NCBI GenBank assembly: GCA_024449915.1
Contig: JAMZAV010000029.1
Span: forward strand, 434,001 to 498,000
Origin: Sweltsa coloradensis
Taxonomy: Eukaryota > Arthropoda > Insecta > Plecoptera > Chloroperlidae
Direction: 5' to 3'
DNA length: 64,000 bases
The notes beneath the pieces were generated by a model. It worked only from the letters and a program-made list of their open reading frames with translations. It was not told the DNA's origin and ran no database searches. This document shows, piece after piece, positions 10,961-21,934 of the stretch (the first letter of the stretch is position 1; each line of letters starts with the position of its first letter). Made by a program: the position numbers and the translations under genes.

Positions 10961-13525
10961 CGAGTTATGCTATATTTGTTTTTAAATACAAGAATTTGTA
11001 CATTTCTTGAATTCAAATTACTTGTAAGTTAAGTATTACACTGGAATACATTCAAGAATGAATTCAAATGCAAGTCGTGGTGGGAAGTTTATATGTACAG
11101 ATTGAAATAATTCTGAATAAAATTATAAATCAATATGTTTGACATAAAATGTATTTGTGTGTTAAACTTTATGAACGACATTGATCAGATATTTGTGAGT
11201 AATCTCACATTCATAACACCATCTTAACAAAACGTTGTATGCCTTTGAATCCGTCACAAACTATATCGATCCACGACTCGAATACGAAATCGTCGACGTA
11301 CAAGAAAAAGTCCAAAAAGTAACAATGTGTCGCAATGTGAAACGACAGCAGCTCCGGTGCTGATTTAATAATATTTGCTGTCAGAGCGCAGACACTCCGC
11401 CGTCACAAGACATTACATCCAAACAAGTAGAAAACAAGTGCCGCCGACAGCTTGTCGCGAAACTATACCGCTCCGCAGTCTCGCACCCAACCTTTCTGTA
11501 CTCATTTCAGTCATACGCTTTACATTCCAAGACTTGAGTATAAAAGCGCACAAATAAAATGTTATACTCAATGAATAACCTAGATACCTTATAATTATTA
11601 TTATTGCCAAAACTCATTGAATTTTAATATTAACTAATTTCGTTTAGATATGTAAAGATAATGTTTTTCCTTATGTGAAATTTCCATCATTGTAGATATA
11701 AGGTAAAACGTATATTGTTGACTAAACTGAATTATACAATGCAGGGTTGTCAAAGTGCCAAACGTATGTACTGCCCTACTTAACAAGAGGACCCTAACTA
11801 CAACAAAGCTGGTTTTGAGTTGTTCATGAAAACGTGATTTGCACAAGCTAGAAAAGTTTTAGATAAGGTTTTACATCTAGTCTATTTGACCCTTTTGCAT
11901 GCAGATACGATATTCTTACTTAGTACATACGTTGATATGACCCCAACAATACGAATAACAGTGCTAATTAAAAACAAATGTAGTTTAGGCGCTCTTGTTA
12001 GTAGGGCAGTGCAGTTATATCACTATTTTTACGATTATTATGTGTAGGTGTATTTTTCTTTCACAATTATCCTATCCGCAACATACCTAATAATACACCA
12101 AAATATAGGGGTATACATTCATGGCATACATGCGCATTTCCGCGATGAAAATTTAAGTTTCTACCACACTGTATTTGGTTCCAAACGTCGTTATCTGTCA
12201 TTGGAACCAGGAAGGCATCATAGCTGCTATTCATCAAAGAAAATAATTTAAATGTGTCCTTTAATATTGTTTTTATCTCTGTGTGATAAATGATGTTATA
12301 AATTTCCACATTATTTAGTATTTTAACCTTTTGTACACGCCCACATGTTTTCTTGAGAAGTAGTGAGTTAATTACCAAGGACGAGTGGCTTACACAAACT
12401 CGGTTTTGTAGGAATTAAACAAGGTTTCTGAAGTGATTTTAAACTTCTCCAAATAAACTGACAGTTTAATGTAAAAACTGAAGTGGAACACTCGATCGAG
12501 CCTGGTCTATATAAAGTATAGCCTTGTCCAATTAGTCGCTGCTTTGCTAAACCATCGTTCCAATTTCGAATCGTTGTCACTGTGGATATGATGCGCGTTA
12601 TCGTCTGAAGCGCTTCCTTGCCAGAATATCCGATATATCCCCACTCCCAGCGTCACAATTTTATGTTTCTATCTCATTAATGCGAATCATATGACGGAAA
12701 TAAACATCAGCTGTTGGTTGGTGTCAAGGAAATGATCATCAGTTGCTCAACCAACGCTCTTAAGAAAGACATCGACTGACGCATGCGCAGCTTTACTTTA
12801 AAACTACATTCCGCGTATTTCCGTGAGGTAGAAATCAAATTACTGCCTGTCGAACAGTCATTGCTCTTGTACAACTCAATAAAGTGTGAAACAAATCCAG
12901 CTATCTCGATTTCGACTGAGTTGATAATGTGATGTGTTATGAAGTGACCGAACACGTAGGGCCAAACTTGAAAACAAACCCAAAACATGCAAACAATTCA
13001 TGTGACTAAGAAGTGGAAAGTGGAAACTACAGGAAAATATATCATCATATAAATATATAAAAAATATTCTGGTAGAAACTATCTTATAATATGCTTACAT
13101 TTAATTTAAATGATTGTAAAAAAAACAAATAGGTAATATTAATATACTTGGAAGTAATTCTATTCACATGTGAGCTTTACTCGGTACACTCTGCCTTATT
13201 GTTACAGAATGTATTAAATTTAGGTTTTATTAACCCCTACATTGCTGTCCGATTGAACGATATTGTCTACTAGCCAGCAAAAACGAAAATTATTTCAAAT
13301 ATGTGCATTAAAAAAAAACTTCGAATAGTTATCATAATATTGAACAATCAAACCAACAGAGTACCCTACTCTTAGTAAAAACATACTAAAATTTGTTTAA
13401 GTGTACGAGCGATTATCGCAAAACTTTCTTAGTATTTAATTAATACCTTTTCCTTATAATTGACGTATAAAATTATGTTAATAGTAGATAATATTAATTT
13501 TATTGGTTTGAAAATGGTATACTAA
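10961..13525. other. Gene-free stretch
   Basis: Several short frames overlap on both strands (for example 12067-12378 and 12707-12988 minus), without recognisable domains. CpG-richer pieces occur at about 11260-11500 and 12590-12800. No splice-flanked exon was convincing. Confidence 0.4.
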
Positions 13526-13722
13526 ATTTTATGTAAATCAATCCAGAAATTTAAAAAAAATCTCAGAGGGGTATCGAACCCCGGTCTCACAATTGCCGGT
13601 CGGGTGCTTAACCCCTAAGCTACCGAGACGGTAACTTCATAACATCTGGATTGTTAGTGCATTGTAGATTTGAATACCTCGCCGAGATAAAAATATTAAT
13701 TTCTGGATTGATTTACACAAAA
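13526..13722 (-). mobile_element. tRNA-like body enclosed by terminal inverted repeats (copy C2)
   Basis: TGTAAATCAATCCAGAAATT at 13532-13551 is repeated exactly, inverted, at 13698-13717. Between them, on the minus strand, lies a tRNA-like segment (about 13562-13635). It has the A-box region CGGTAGCTTAGGGGTTAAGC, the loop CCGGCAA and the B box GGTTCGATACCCC. The element is about 190 bp. A related body at 8.05-8.2 kb shows that it is dispersed. The combination of a pol III head with inverted ends is unusual for a SINE. Confidence 0.65.
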
Positions 13723-13944
13723 CAATTACATATACGGGAATGTTTCCCGATTAATAAAATTGATAAAGTGGTAAATAATATACTAAAGTTTTGTTTGTAC
13801 ATTCTAATTTGTCCGTTAGAATGAAGGTTCCCGTGAAGATAACGCATTCAGGACATTGATTTATCTAAATTGGTTTAATAGTAAATTAATTGACGAAGAG
13901 TTTTCTCTCAGTATCCACTAGATTCCTGCAGTGTTGTTCGTGAC

Positions 13945-14005
13945 CGGTCACGTGCAGGTCACGTTCAGGTCACGTGCAGGTCACGTGCAGGTCACGTGCA
14001 GGTCA
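13945..14005 (+). promoter_or_regulatory. Array of AGGTCA half-sites and CACGTG boxes at 11-bp spacing
   Basis: AGGTCA starts at 13956, 13967, 13978, 13989 and 14000, with a CGGTCA at 13945. Each is separated from the next by 5 bases, which is the DR5 layout bound by nuclear-receptor dimers. The intervening bases create the E-box CACGTG at 13949, 13971, 13982 and 13993, and a variant at 13960. The 11-bp step places all sites on nearly the same helical face. It may be a simple minisatellite. A GC-rich stretch follows directly. Confidence 0.5.
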
Positions 14006-14262
14006 CGCCGAACGTGAGAGATCGTGGGGATTGTTTTCCACCACCTGCTGACCAAACACCGCAGGACTACGATCGAGTGCGCCAAATTGAGACTTTCATT
14101 CGACAAGCCTCAAATTTTCTTTTCCCACTATTTCTTTTTCTTGCTAGAATTTTTTTACTCGTCGCGTCGCGTCGCGTCGTATCGTCCGAAGGGCATCGAT
14201 TACTGTTTGTGAGTGTTGGTCCGCGGGTGCAAGAAAAAACCGTTAAAACCGAATGGAGGTAA
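14006..14262 (+). other. CpG-rich stretch; possible first exon or 5' region
   Basis: The frame 13996-14262 is open through CpG-rich sequence, but its codons do not suggest a known domain. It ends near ATGGAG|GTAAAT at about 14259, which looks like a start codon followed by a splice donor. A (GTCGC)n stretch lies at about 14157-14180. Together with the motif array just upstream, the layout could be a promoter and 5' exon of a plus-strand gene. No downstream exon was recognised. Confidence 0.22.
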
Positions 14263-14491
14263 ATATTTGATTTCTGCGATGGATTGGCTAAAACAAGCAA
14301 TTTCATTTTCGATCGATAGATCATCAAAAAGAGCGGGGAGGGGTCATTGCTTACTCTCCCCCTACCTCAACCCATCCCACTATTTAACCCCCTCAACCTT
14401 TAACCTCGAATGCTATCGGATCAGGTAGGACTTAACGACTTTTAAAGTACTCTATAATGTGCGTAAGTCTTTCCGATAATAGACAGCAGAA

Positions 14492-14720
14492 GCAGCAACG
14501 AAGCACATAATACAATTTCAGAGTGGTTCTGAATCGGCCTTGTTGATTCTGGCGTTGATTCGCGGTGTTCGCACTGTCTACCACTGATTGCTATATTCCT
14601 TTAAAAATATCGATCTTTGGTTGGTTATCGCTCACTCATCGATTGTCGTCGGGGCTTGCAGGGTTGGCTTGGTCGCTTTGATTTAAAGTCCCCTCGCTTG
14701 AAAATCAGTTCTATAATGAT
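14492..14720 (+). mobile_element. SINE family A, 5'-truncated copy (A3)
   Basis: It begins at AGCAACGAAGCACATAATAC and carries GTTGATTCTGGCGTTGATTC, AATATCGATCTTTGGTTGG, ATCGATTGTCGTCGGGGC and CTTTGATTTAAAGTCCCC in the same order as copies A2 and A4. The tRNA-like head is missing, as expected of 5' truncation. Confidence 0.75.
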
Positions 14721-15329
14721 GTGAAAATGTATTTGACTACCAGTTGCTTACTTAAGAAAAAATTCTATAATAGTTCTATAATCCCATATTTAAGTTTAAA
14801 TTCGATAAATTGACTTTTTTGATAAGTTCTAGGCCGATCACTAATACTATGACCGTTCGGTCGGATTATGTACGGTTTCATTAGTTTAGGGAGATTTAAG
14901 GATATTACATTTTTGCAGCAAACTAGCTATTACGGGTTATTATTTACTAACAAAATGAATTCAAATTTTCGGCTTCAGCCCGGAATAAATGACATTAACA
15001 TGACAAGACCGGTACATTTCGCCGCACCAAAGTAAATTACAATTTCTACGCGGCATGTCTTTCCCTTTTTTTACCCTTCTTCATTTTAATTTAGAAGTTG
15101 AGACAGTTTAAATTCATTTAATTTAAAATTTGTTTTAAACATTTTAAATACTATGTTTCATAAAATATTGCCGACTTGATCATTGTTTGTTGTTATTATT
15201 TAATATTTAAAAATTTTATCGACAACAGTTACATAATTAAGTGTGCATTTAGGCTATGTACTTAAGTTGTAATTAAATTGTCCTTTGCAAATCAATTTTT
15301 ATTACTAAATAGGATTGATCTATATATAA
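14721..15329. other. Gene-free AT-rich stretch
   Basis: Nothing was identified apart from a short GC-richer piece near 14970-15060. Confidence 0.5.
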
Positions 15330-15650
15330 AAGATCAAAGAACGTGATTGAAGTGATGGCTGGGAAAGTAGAAAAGATCAGTGGATTGAACTTTGAGGAGA
15401 CTACCTAGCTGAAAAACAGGCGATCACATACTTGGGGGCATCGTTTAAGATGATGGTTAAATCGAAAAGCAGCTTTCAAGGCGTACGTTTTCAACTGTCT
15501 TCCAGTTAGTCAGGAATTGGAAAAAGGAGGTGCCAAGGCAATGAAAATAACCACTGATTTATAAAGCGTGGTTATAGCACTCACACATGGAGAAGTGACG
15601 TGGTCAGTGATAGACAGTGAATAAAACACATTCGGGATGAGGAATTAAAG
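15330..15650 (+). pseudogene. Decayed RTE-like reverse transcriptase fragment
   Basis: In shifting frames the translation gives TYLGASF near 15427, then IEKQLSRRTFSTVFQLVRNW from about 15461, LIYKAWL near 15553, and IKHIRDEELKFLK near 15620. This order, a YLG box followed by an I-K-RI-A-F-L type helix, then a YKA(V/W)L segment, is that of the C-terminal part of RTE-clade and related LINE reverse transcriptases (FKYLGS..., ...IYKAVLLPTLTYG). Stops and frameshifts are present in every frame, so it is dead. Repeat B has inserted at its 3' end. Confidence 0.5.
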
Positions 15651-15655
15651 TTTTT

Positions 15656-16149
15656 AAAGGTGTTTTTTAACCGCTACACTAAAAAAATATAATTCATTCT
15701 GACTAATTAGTTAAGAATTTACACAGCAACAGAAAAATATTCGAATGAGCTTTTTCCTTTTGGAAAAAAAATCTCCCAAAAGAAATAACATGCGGACTAT
15801 TTTTCAGGCCCCGTGACCTTGGAGGATTTTGGTCGAGAAATATTGGCCATTATTGACATACTCATTAGCAACCTGTTCTGTAAATGCGTTTTTTTTTTTT
15901 TTTTTTTTTAAATTTGTAAAAGTGGTTTTGTCTAAATCTGTTGTATGTGTGACTAGAATATGTGATGTGATTTCGGAATGCCTACTTTAGATTGGTACGA
16001 TGCTCTAGTATTTATGTGGAACAAAAATAAGCAGGTTAAATAAGATTTAAGAAATTCACGAAAACGGTCAAGATGAGTTGTGTTTGCTGAAAAGGATTAC
16101 GATAAAGAATATATGGTAAGAAATAACTTTTGGGGGTAATAGCCCCCTG
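15656..16149 (+). mobile_element. Repeat B, small inverted-end DNA element (copy B1)
   Basis: The ends are AAAGGTGTTTTTTAACC on the left and GGGGGTAATAGCCCCCTG on the right. They match the ends of B2 (19.1 kb) and B3 (44.5 kb). The body shares CCGTGACCTTGGAGG, AATATTGGCCATTATTGAC and TTTAGATTGGTACGATGCTC with them. It is flanked by the 8-bp direct repeat AAGTTTTT at 15648-15655 and 16150-16157, a probable target duplication. A poly(T) run lies at about 15889-15909. No coding capacity is seen. Confidence 0.65.
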
Positions 16150-16168
16150 AAGTTTTTTAAAGGGTGGT

Positions 16169-16610
16169 GTGCGAGTAACATTAATGGAAAAGATAAAGCT
16201 CACACGAAAATCTACAGAAAAGTTGATTGGAGAGGTTATACTAAAGTTAAGAATGGTTACGGAATTTCGGACTGAAAAGGATGCAGGAGAACCGTGTTTC
16301 GCAGATGAGATTTATGCAATTAAGACGCAAGGGAACAAGCAGAGAAAACTAAAGTGGCAATAGGAATGGATGTGAAGTTAAAAAAAACTCAGCGTAGGAA
16401 AACGTAGAATAGAAAACGTGGTGTAAACAAAAAGTGAAGAACTTGTGGAGAAGCTTATGAAGATGAAAGTGCTAAGGAGAATACAGGGGATGAACGAGAA
16501 AATATGGGGAATGCGAGGCATAACCTTTTGACGACTTCGATAGATCCGGGATCCAAGATATTAGTAGGATCTCTACACCCCATGAACTACCCGACTTCAA
16601 GGTTAAATAA
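16169..16610 (+). pseudogene. Possible further LINE remnant, unresolved
   Basis: A 64-codon frame rich in K, E and R (16169-16363) is followed by more A-rich, purine-biased sequence with repeated stops. The base use resembles the RTE-like relic on the other side of repeat B and could be its continuation, but no motif clinches it. An ordinary non-coding explanation remains possible. Confidence 0.25.
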
Positions 16611-17420
16611 AGAGAGGCTAATATTGATTTCATAAAATATATAACAATAATGATTTATTACAAATACAATTAATTGGTCGGGTCATTTAGCCGCGTCGAA
16701 TATGCTTTGTATTGCTTTGAAGTTTCAGCGACAAATTACAAAGCCAATTAATTATATTTATAATTTACTGAGCCGTGAAAGACTTAAATTTGAAATAATG
16801 GTTTAATAAATAACATCTAAGTTTTTCGCGACCCGTCGATGACAAAAAAAAGAAACACGAGTATATTTATAAACATCATCATAATTTCAAATCATAATGA
16901 GGAAAACATGGTCTTTAAAAGGATTGACAATCAAATATAAATAAGAAAATTAATATATAACAATGTTTTCTTAAATTTTGTAAATTTTAAAATGCAAGTA
17001 TTTATTTTAGATTTCTGTACCTTTTGACTTATTACGTTCTGAGCAACTTTACCAAAGGGCGTGTCATAATTCCGTAAATCTTGTGCCAGAAAACACCGTG
17101 GCATTGCAGGTTGTTCAGCTAACACGTACATTCAGTCGCACTGAACGAAGAAGTTGGGATGGGTCGGTAACCGTAAACAAAAACTCTAAAAGACGAAGCC
17201 TAAAAACCTTAACTTCGCCAAGCATAACTGACGTAATTGTTGGATCCGAAATTCAAAGTTCGCAAGTCCAGGCCGCAAAGTTTGCGTCTTGAGTTTTTGC
17301 ATGGAGGGACGTGATCCAGTATTCTCTAACTTGAAGTTGTGTGATATAGCAAAAACAACGGCAAAGTCATTGCTTATTGGTTTAAATTAGGAAGCGAAGC
17401 TCGATCGCTTAATTTTCTAC
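16611..17420. other. Gene-free stretch with a GC-richer segment
   Basis: The part at about 17030-17300 is less AT-rich and has a 69-codon plus frame (17083-17292) without recognisable domain. No splice context supports it. Confidence 0.4.
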
Positions 17421-17421
17421 T

Positions 17422-17700
17422 TGTATTCAATTCAATTCAATTCAATTCATTTATTTAGCTTCATCAGCTATTACATACATTAGAATCAATACATTTCATA
17501 CATTACATTTATTTCTAGTAACTCTTTCTAATAATGTACGGTTGGCAAACAAATACACATGTTATACATTCAGATTTAAATTTTGACAAGTTTTGTTTTG
17601 TTTTATTTTTTATACTTTTAGGCAATTTATCAAACATCTTAATCCAGCATAAAATATTGATTTTTAAGTTGCAACTTTGTTCACATATTAAACATTAAAA
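17422..17700 (-). mobile_element. 3' end of a LINE with an AATTG-type tail
   Basis: On the minus strand the sequence ends CTAAATAAATGAATTGAATT with four or five GAATT pentamers, after AATGTATGTAATAGCTGATG. A short-period tail following an AAATAAATGAA word is the usual 3' end of a non-LTR retrotransposon. The coding part is absent. Confidence 0.5.
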
Positions 17701-19073
17701 TTATTTATTGACCTTGTTTTATGTTCATGTATATTATTATTATATGATTTGAATTCGTTTAAATATGCTGGCAAACAATAATTTTTTATGATATGAACAT
17801 TCCGTCCGTCTGTGCGTGAGTCACGTCTCACGATAAAAACCGAACAAATGAACGAATAGGTTAGTTTTATTTCCATTTAAAATTTAACAAATAACACACA
17901 CTTTTTAGTTATATTTTGACCCTCACATCATTGTCACAAGTTAATGAATAACATAAGAGTACTTGGAAAATAGGATTTTTCAACTTTTAAAACGACAATA
18001 ATTTACAGTAATAAAATGATAAAAAATGAAAATAAATTACACAATATTAAATGAAGATATTTAAATACATTATTTGAGTCTTAACCTTAAACCAAATATA
18101 TTATACAAATATGTATTTTAATAAACTTTAACACAAAAGTTGATTTAAAATTTAATTTTTATTATTCTACGAAGTTCACAAATAATTTTAATGTAGAAAT
18201 TCATCCATAAAGTGATAATTGCTGGTAATGATGATGATGTAAGGACTGGATACGTTTTTATGTTTAATTGATTTCTAAGCTTAGTCATCACTTTAACTTG
18301 TTCACTACCAACATTAACATTTGTATAAAGTTGTATGTATCCCGTGGACGTTTAACAATTGGTGAATAATGTGTGTTGTTAAATTCGTATTCATGGTTTA
18401 CTTCTAAAATCATTATTAATTATTTTAATAAATCATTTCACGTTGCAACTGTTGATATATTCCATTAAAAACATATTATTATGTATTTGAAAAAGTCATA
18501 ACGATTTATACAAGTAAAATTTATAAGCGCACATTCTTAACACGTAGGAAGTTCAAAATAAAACCACGTTACTTAAATTAAATGGCACTTACTATAAAAG
18601 AAGCTTTCTAGAAAAGTGTTATGTTATGTCTCACTTTTTTAGAATCCGTAATCAACGGAAAAGAAAGTCAGTTTTAAAGGAAACGTGGCACTTAAAGTCG
18701 CGAAGAATTCTCATTCCACTTAAACTAATAGCAAGCATCAGCTTTTACCGGTATATTCTATGTACAGTTCGTAAAAGTTGCTTGGTTGGTTTTTACACGA
18801 GAATAGCTCTTTCATCAACTTAAAAGAACACCCCTCCCTCCCCCACCCCTTCCCCCTCTGCATTACAGAACGGGGGAGAAGTACAATGGTGGTGGCACCC
18901 TCGAACTGTTGAAGAATCATTCGTAAAAAGTAGGGAGTTCGTCTAAAAACATGACTTGTATACGTGGTAATTACAAGTAAAATACCACGCAGTCTGGTTG
19001 CTGGGCCAAGGCTTACAATAATTACTTAACCCGCCATAGGAAAGTATTCCAATGAACAAATATGGATGTTCTC
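17701..19073. other. Gene-free AT-rich stretch
   Basis: No feature was identified. A C-rich purine/pyrimidine-biased patch lies at about 18828-18880. Confidence 0.5.
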
Positions 19074-19085
19074 AAATGCGATTAA

Positions 19086-19727
19086 AGGGGCTATTCTATT
19101 ACCCCCAAAAAAATTTGCCACATAATCTATAGAATAATACTACACTTAAATGACAGTTAAAACAATATATGTCGTAACTGTGATTTTAAACGAATTTTGT
19201 AAGTTTTTTTATCCTGAAATTGGCGAAAATTGGCGCTTTGTAGAATTTCTTGAATCGACTTAATCCTGCTAATTTTTTGTTCCTCATAGATATAAGAGCA
19301 TCATACAAATCTAAAAATGGCCCGTTATAAGATCGTGTCATGAAACTGTGGACAAATATATACCCAAAAAAGCAAAAATATGCCTCCAAAATCATACCTC
19401 TTCTTGGTTATCAGAATATTTTGACCGAACCACTTGCCCAAATTACAAAACAAAATATAGAGGATTTACAGAAAGGGTTGCTTAGTACGTCAATAATGGA
19501 CAATATTTTTGGGATCAAAATCCTACAAGGTCATGGCGCATAAAGATCGTATCCGTGTTATTTCATATGAGATTTTCGCCGATGGGACTTAGGTTGAAAA
19601 ATAGCAAGTTTGACAATGTTTTATTCGGTCATGGTGGACCCAATAGTTTTTCTGTTAATTTCTAAATTCATAACTAGTTTTCCTGAATGAAATATATTTT
19701 TTTAAGTTAAGTGAGTGAATACCCTTT
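19086..19727 (-). mobile_element. Repeat B, small inverted-end DNA element (copy B2) with 12-bp flanking duplication
   Basis: The plus-strand left end AGGGGCTATTCTATTACCCCC-type sequence and right end GTGAGTGAATACCCTTT share the inverted motif AAAGGG(GC)TATTC. Perfect direct repeats AAATGCGATTAA flank it at 19074-19085 and 19728-19739. The body aligns in reverse with B3 (words TTGGCGAAAATTGG, TTGACCGAACCACTTGCC, AAGGTCATGG, TTTTCGCCGATGGGACT). Non-coding; the short frames inside are incidental. The superfamily is unresolved. Confidence 0.75.
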
Positions 19728-19739
19728 AAATGCGATTAA

Positions 19740-20192
19740 GTATTTTCACTGATTCAAAAGTTACTTGTGGTGTCCATGTTCCAACCAAGTTTTCATGACT
19801 AAATATAATATGAACAACATTAAAAAAAAAAAAGCACGTTCAAAGTTCTTGATACATTTCAATGCAAATAAAGTGATAAATTGTCTCACAGACTTTAACT
19901 AGAATAGGAAAACCACATATCTTATTTGCACCCTTGAATTGACCATCAATTTTATTATTGTTGATTCTAGCCTATCCATTCATGATTTTGTATTGAGAAG
20001 GTGGCATGGCTGAATTGTCTTGACCAGTACTGCTTCAAAGCTACAAAAAATATATGCACTTTCGAGAATCTATTCCCTGGTTTAGGTTGGGGCTACACAT
20101 TGCGAGTAATCCGAAACGGACAACTTGCAATATGTAGCCCTAGTCGAGACCTAGGAGATGCAGATAAATTAAATTATTCTCAATTAATTCAA
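19740..20192. other. Gene-free stretch
   Basis: A frame at 20001-20237 runs into the following SINE and is not a gene. Nothing else was identified. Confidence 0.45.
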
Positions 20193-20203
20193 GACTCGTT
20201 ATT

Positions 20204-20623
20204 GATTGATTGGATATTGCTTAACGTCTCATATTAATGCACTTTGGCTATTCGAGACGATGAGTGGTGAAAGATGAGGATGAAGTATGAACAGAAGGGA
20301 GGAGGGGAAACCCGGTACCGGCACGTAGCCTACTCTCGAATAGTACCAAGGGGACCAACGGCTTAACGTCCCATCCGAAAGGGCGGTGTACCTTTGGCAG
20401 TTATATAGATAGGTTCCTCCACTAACCCGGACTGTCGAGCAGACGTCGAGGAGAACGAAGCCGTTACACTACCTCATGATCACTCCATCTGCTCTAATCA
20501 GCGGTATACGTGAGTTTTAGGGCTGAGCGGTCACCCACTCTATCCTTGACCACGCCCGATTGTGCTTAACTTCAGTGTTCGAGTGGGAACCGGTTAAACG
20601 ACCTCGGCTAAACCGCTGGATTT
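20204..20623 (-). mobile_element. 5S-rRNA-derived SINE, full length
   Basis: On the minus strand the head (about 20605-20525) reads like 5S rRNA: ACCGGTTCCCACTCGAACAC, then TGAAGTTAAGCA, ATCGGGCGTGGTC, and AGTGGGTGACCGC. These correspond to the A box and the C box of the internal 5S promoter. The body has TTTCGGATGGGACGTTAAGC and CGTTGGTCCCC, and the tail has GAGACGTTAAGCAATATCCA then AATCAATC. Direct repeats G(A)(C/T)TCGTTATT at 20193-20203 and 20624-20634 are target duplications with one mismatch. The element has the SINE3 architecture. Confidence 0.85.
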
Positions 20624-20634
20624 GATTCGTTATT

Positions 20635-21930
20635 AAAAATTAATAATAACCCATCTTTATACATTTTATAAGTTTCAGACAAAATATTGTATACGTTTGA
20701 TACATTTATAATTATTATTTGGTTGACGTTGTCAATAGAAGTTAGTAATTACAAGTACAATTTTCTTTTGGAAATGCCAGATGATTTGTATGGTGGTTGT
20801 ACGAAACTTTTAACACTGTTGTTGGATGTGTTTATATTACTTGATACCATCATTGTAAACATAAACTATGTAAGATGAACGGACAGTCGTCCACTTCTAA
20901 ATCAAGTTCAAAGGGGGTTTCCACTTTTATTTCAATCCATTATACATTTCTTTGTCCACTTATCAATCCACTTGGAATGTAATGATTTCTCGTAGGCCTA
21001 AGCTTCGTTGAGCCAAGTTCTTCTAATTGGCGTAATTTTACGTAAATGCCAATTCGAGTTTACTTAAAATTGTTTGTATTTAAGCTGAGAATCTCTCACT
21101 TTTGTGAAAGTTAAAGAGTTTGAAAGATCTTTGAATCGCTAAACTGACGCTCGTAACGCAGATTACTTTTCCACGAACAAAACAACTGCTAACAAAAAGG
21201 TTGCCAATTAAAAGTCTCCGACGTGAAAGACAATGGGCCGGAGCGATATCAAAAGTAATGCCAACCGTAGACCAACCAACCCCTTTTCAAATTAAATACA
21301 GATTATTTTCGTTCCTCTGGAAAAGTTATTTTTATTTTGTTACTGGCGCAAAGTGTGTTGAATTCGCGCAGTCGTTTCAACAAATGAAGAGATATCAGGT
21401 GTTTTGAGATGAACTACCCTGGTCGGAAGGAAGTGCATATATCTGACTTACCAGGAAGTGGGTGTCACAAGTAACCGTCCATACAAATTGAAGTTCTCTA
21501 TTTATTTTAACGCTTGAATAAGCTCAGACCAACTTTGTTTACGATGCAAAAATATCCATTTAGAAAATTGCCATCTCCGAATGCAACGTTTTTCACACAT
21601 ATTCTTGACTACTAACCGACCTAAAAATTTCATCAGAAAAATTAATATTTTTGCAATCAAAGTATTTTAAAGATTCATATATAAATTGCATTTTCACAAT
21701 CTTTGGATATAACTACAAAAATCCTCTTTGGTGACCTATTTATGGTCATCTTATGAAAAACTAAACAATATTTTGAAAATGTGCTCTGATGAATACATTC
21801 TTTCTTGGCAAACTGGTGCAAACCACAACAATGGACAATGATAAAGATTCAAAACATTACAAAATAAAACCCCGTATTCTGTATCAAATCCTGGTTTGTT
21901 GTCCAAGCTCATTCAACATGTAGTTTTGTA
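20635..21930. other. Gene-free stretch
   Basis: The least AT-rich part is 21130-21420, with a 68-codon plus frame that I cannot recognise. No RNA gene or repeat was identified. Confidence 0.4.
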
Positions 21931-21934
21931 TATC

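Noticed and set aside
12707..12988. 93-codon minus-strand frame in a less AT-rich part
   Set aside because: Nothing in the translation suggests a family and no splice sites frame it.
19186..19543. Overlapping frames on both strands
   Set aside because: They lie wholly inside repeat B2, and copies B1 and B3 do not preserve them.
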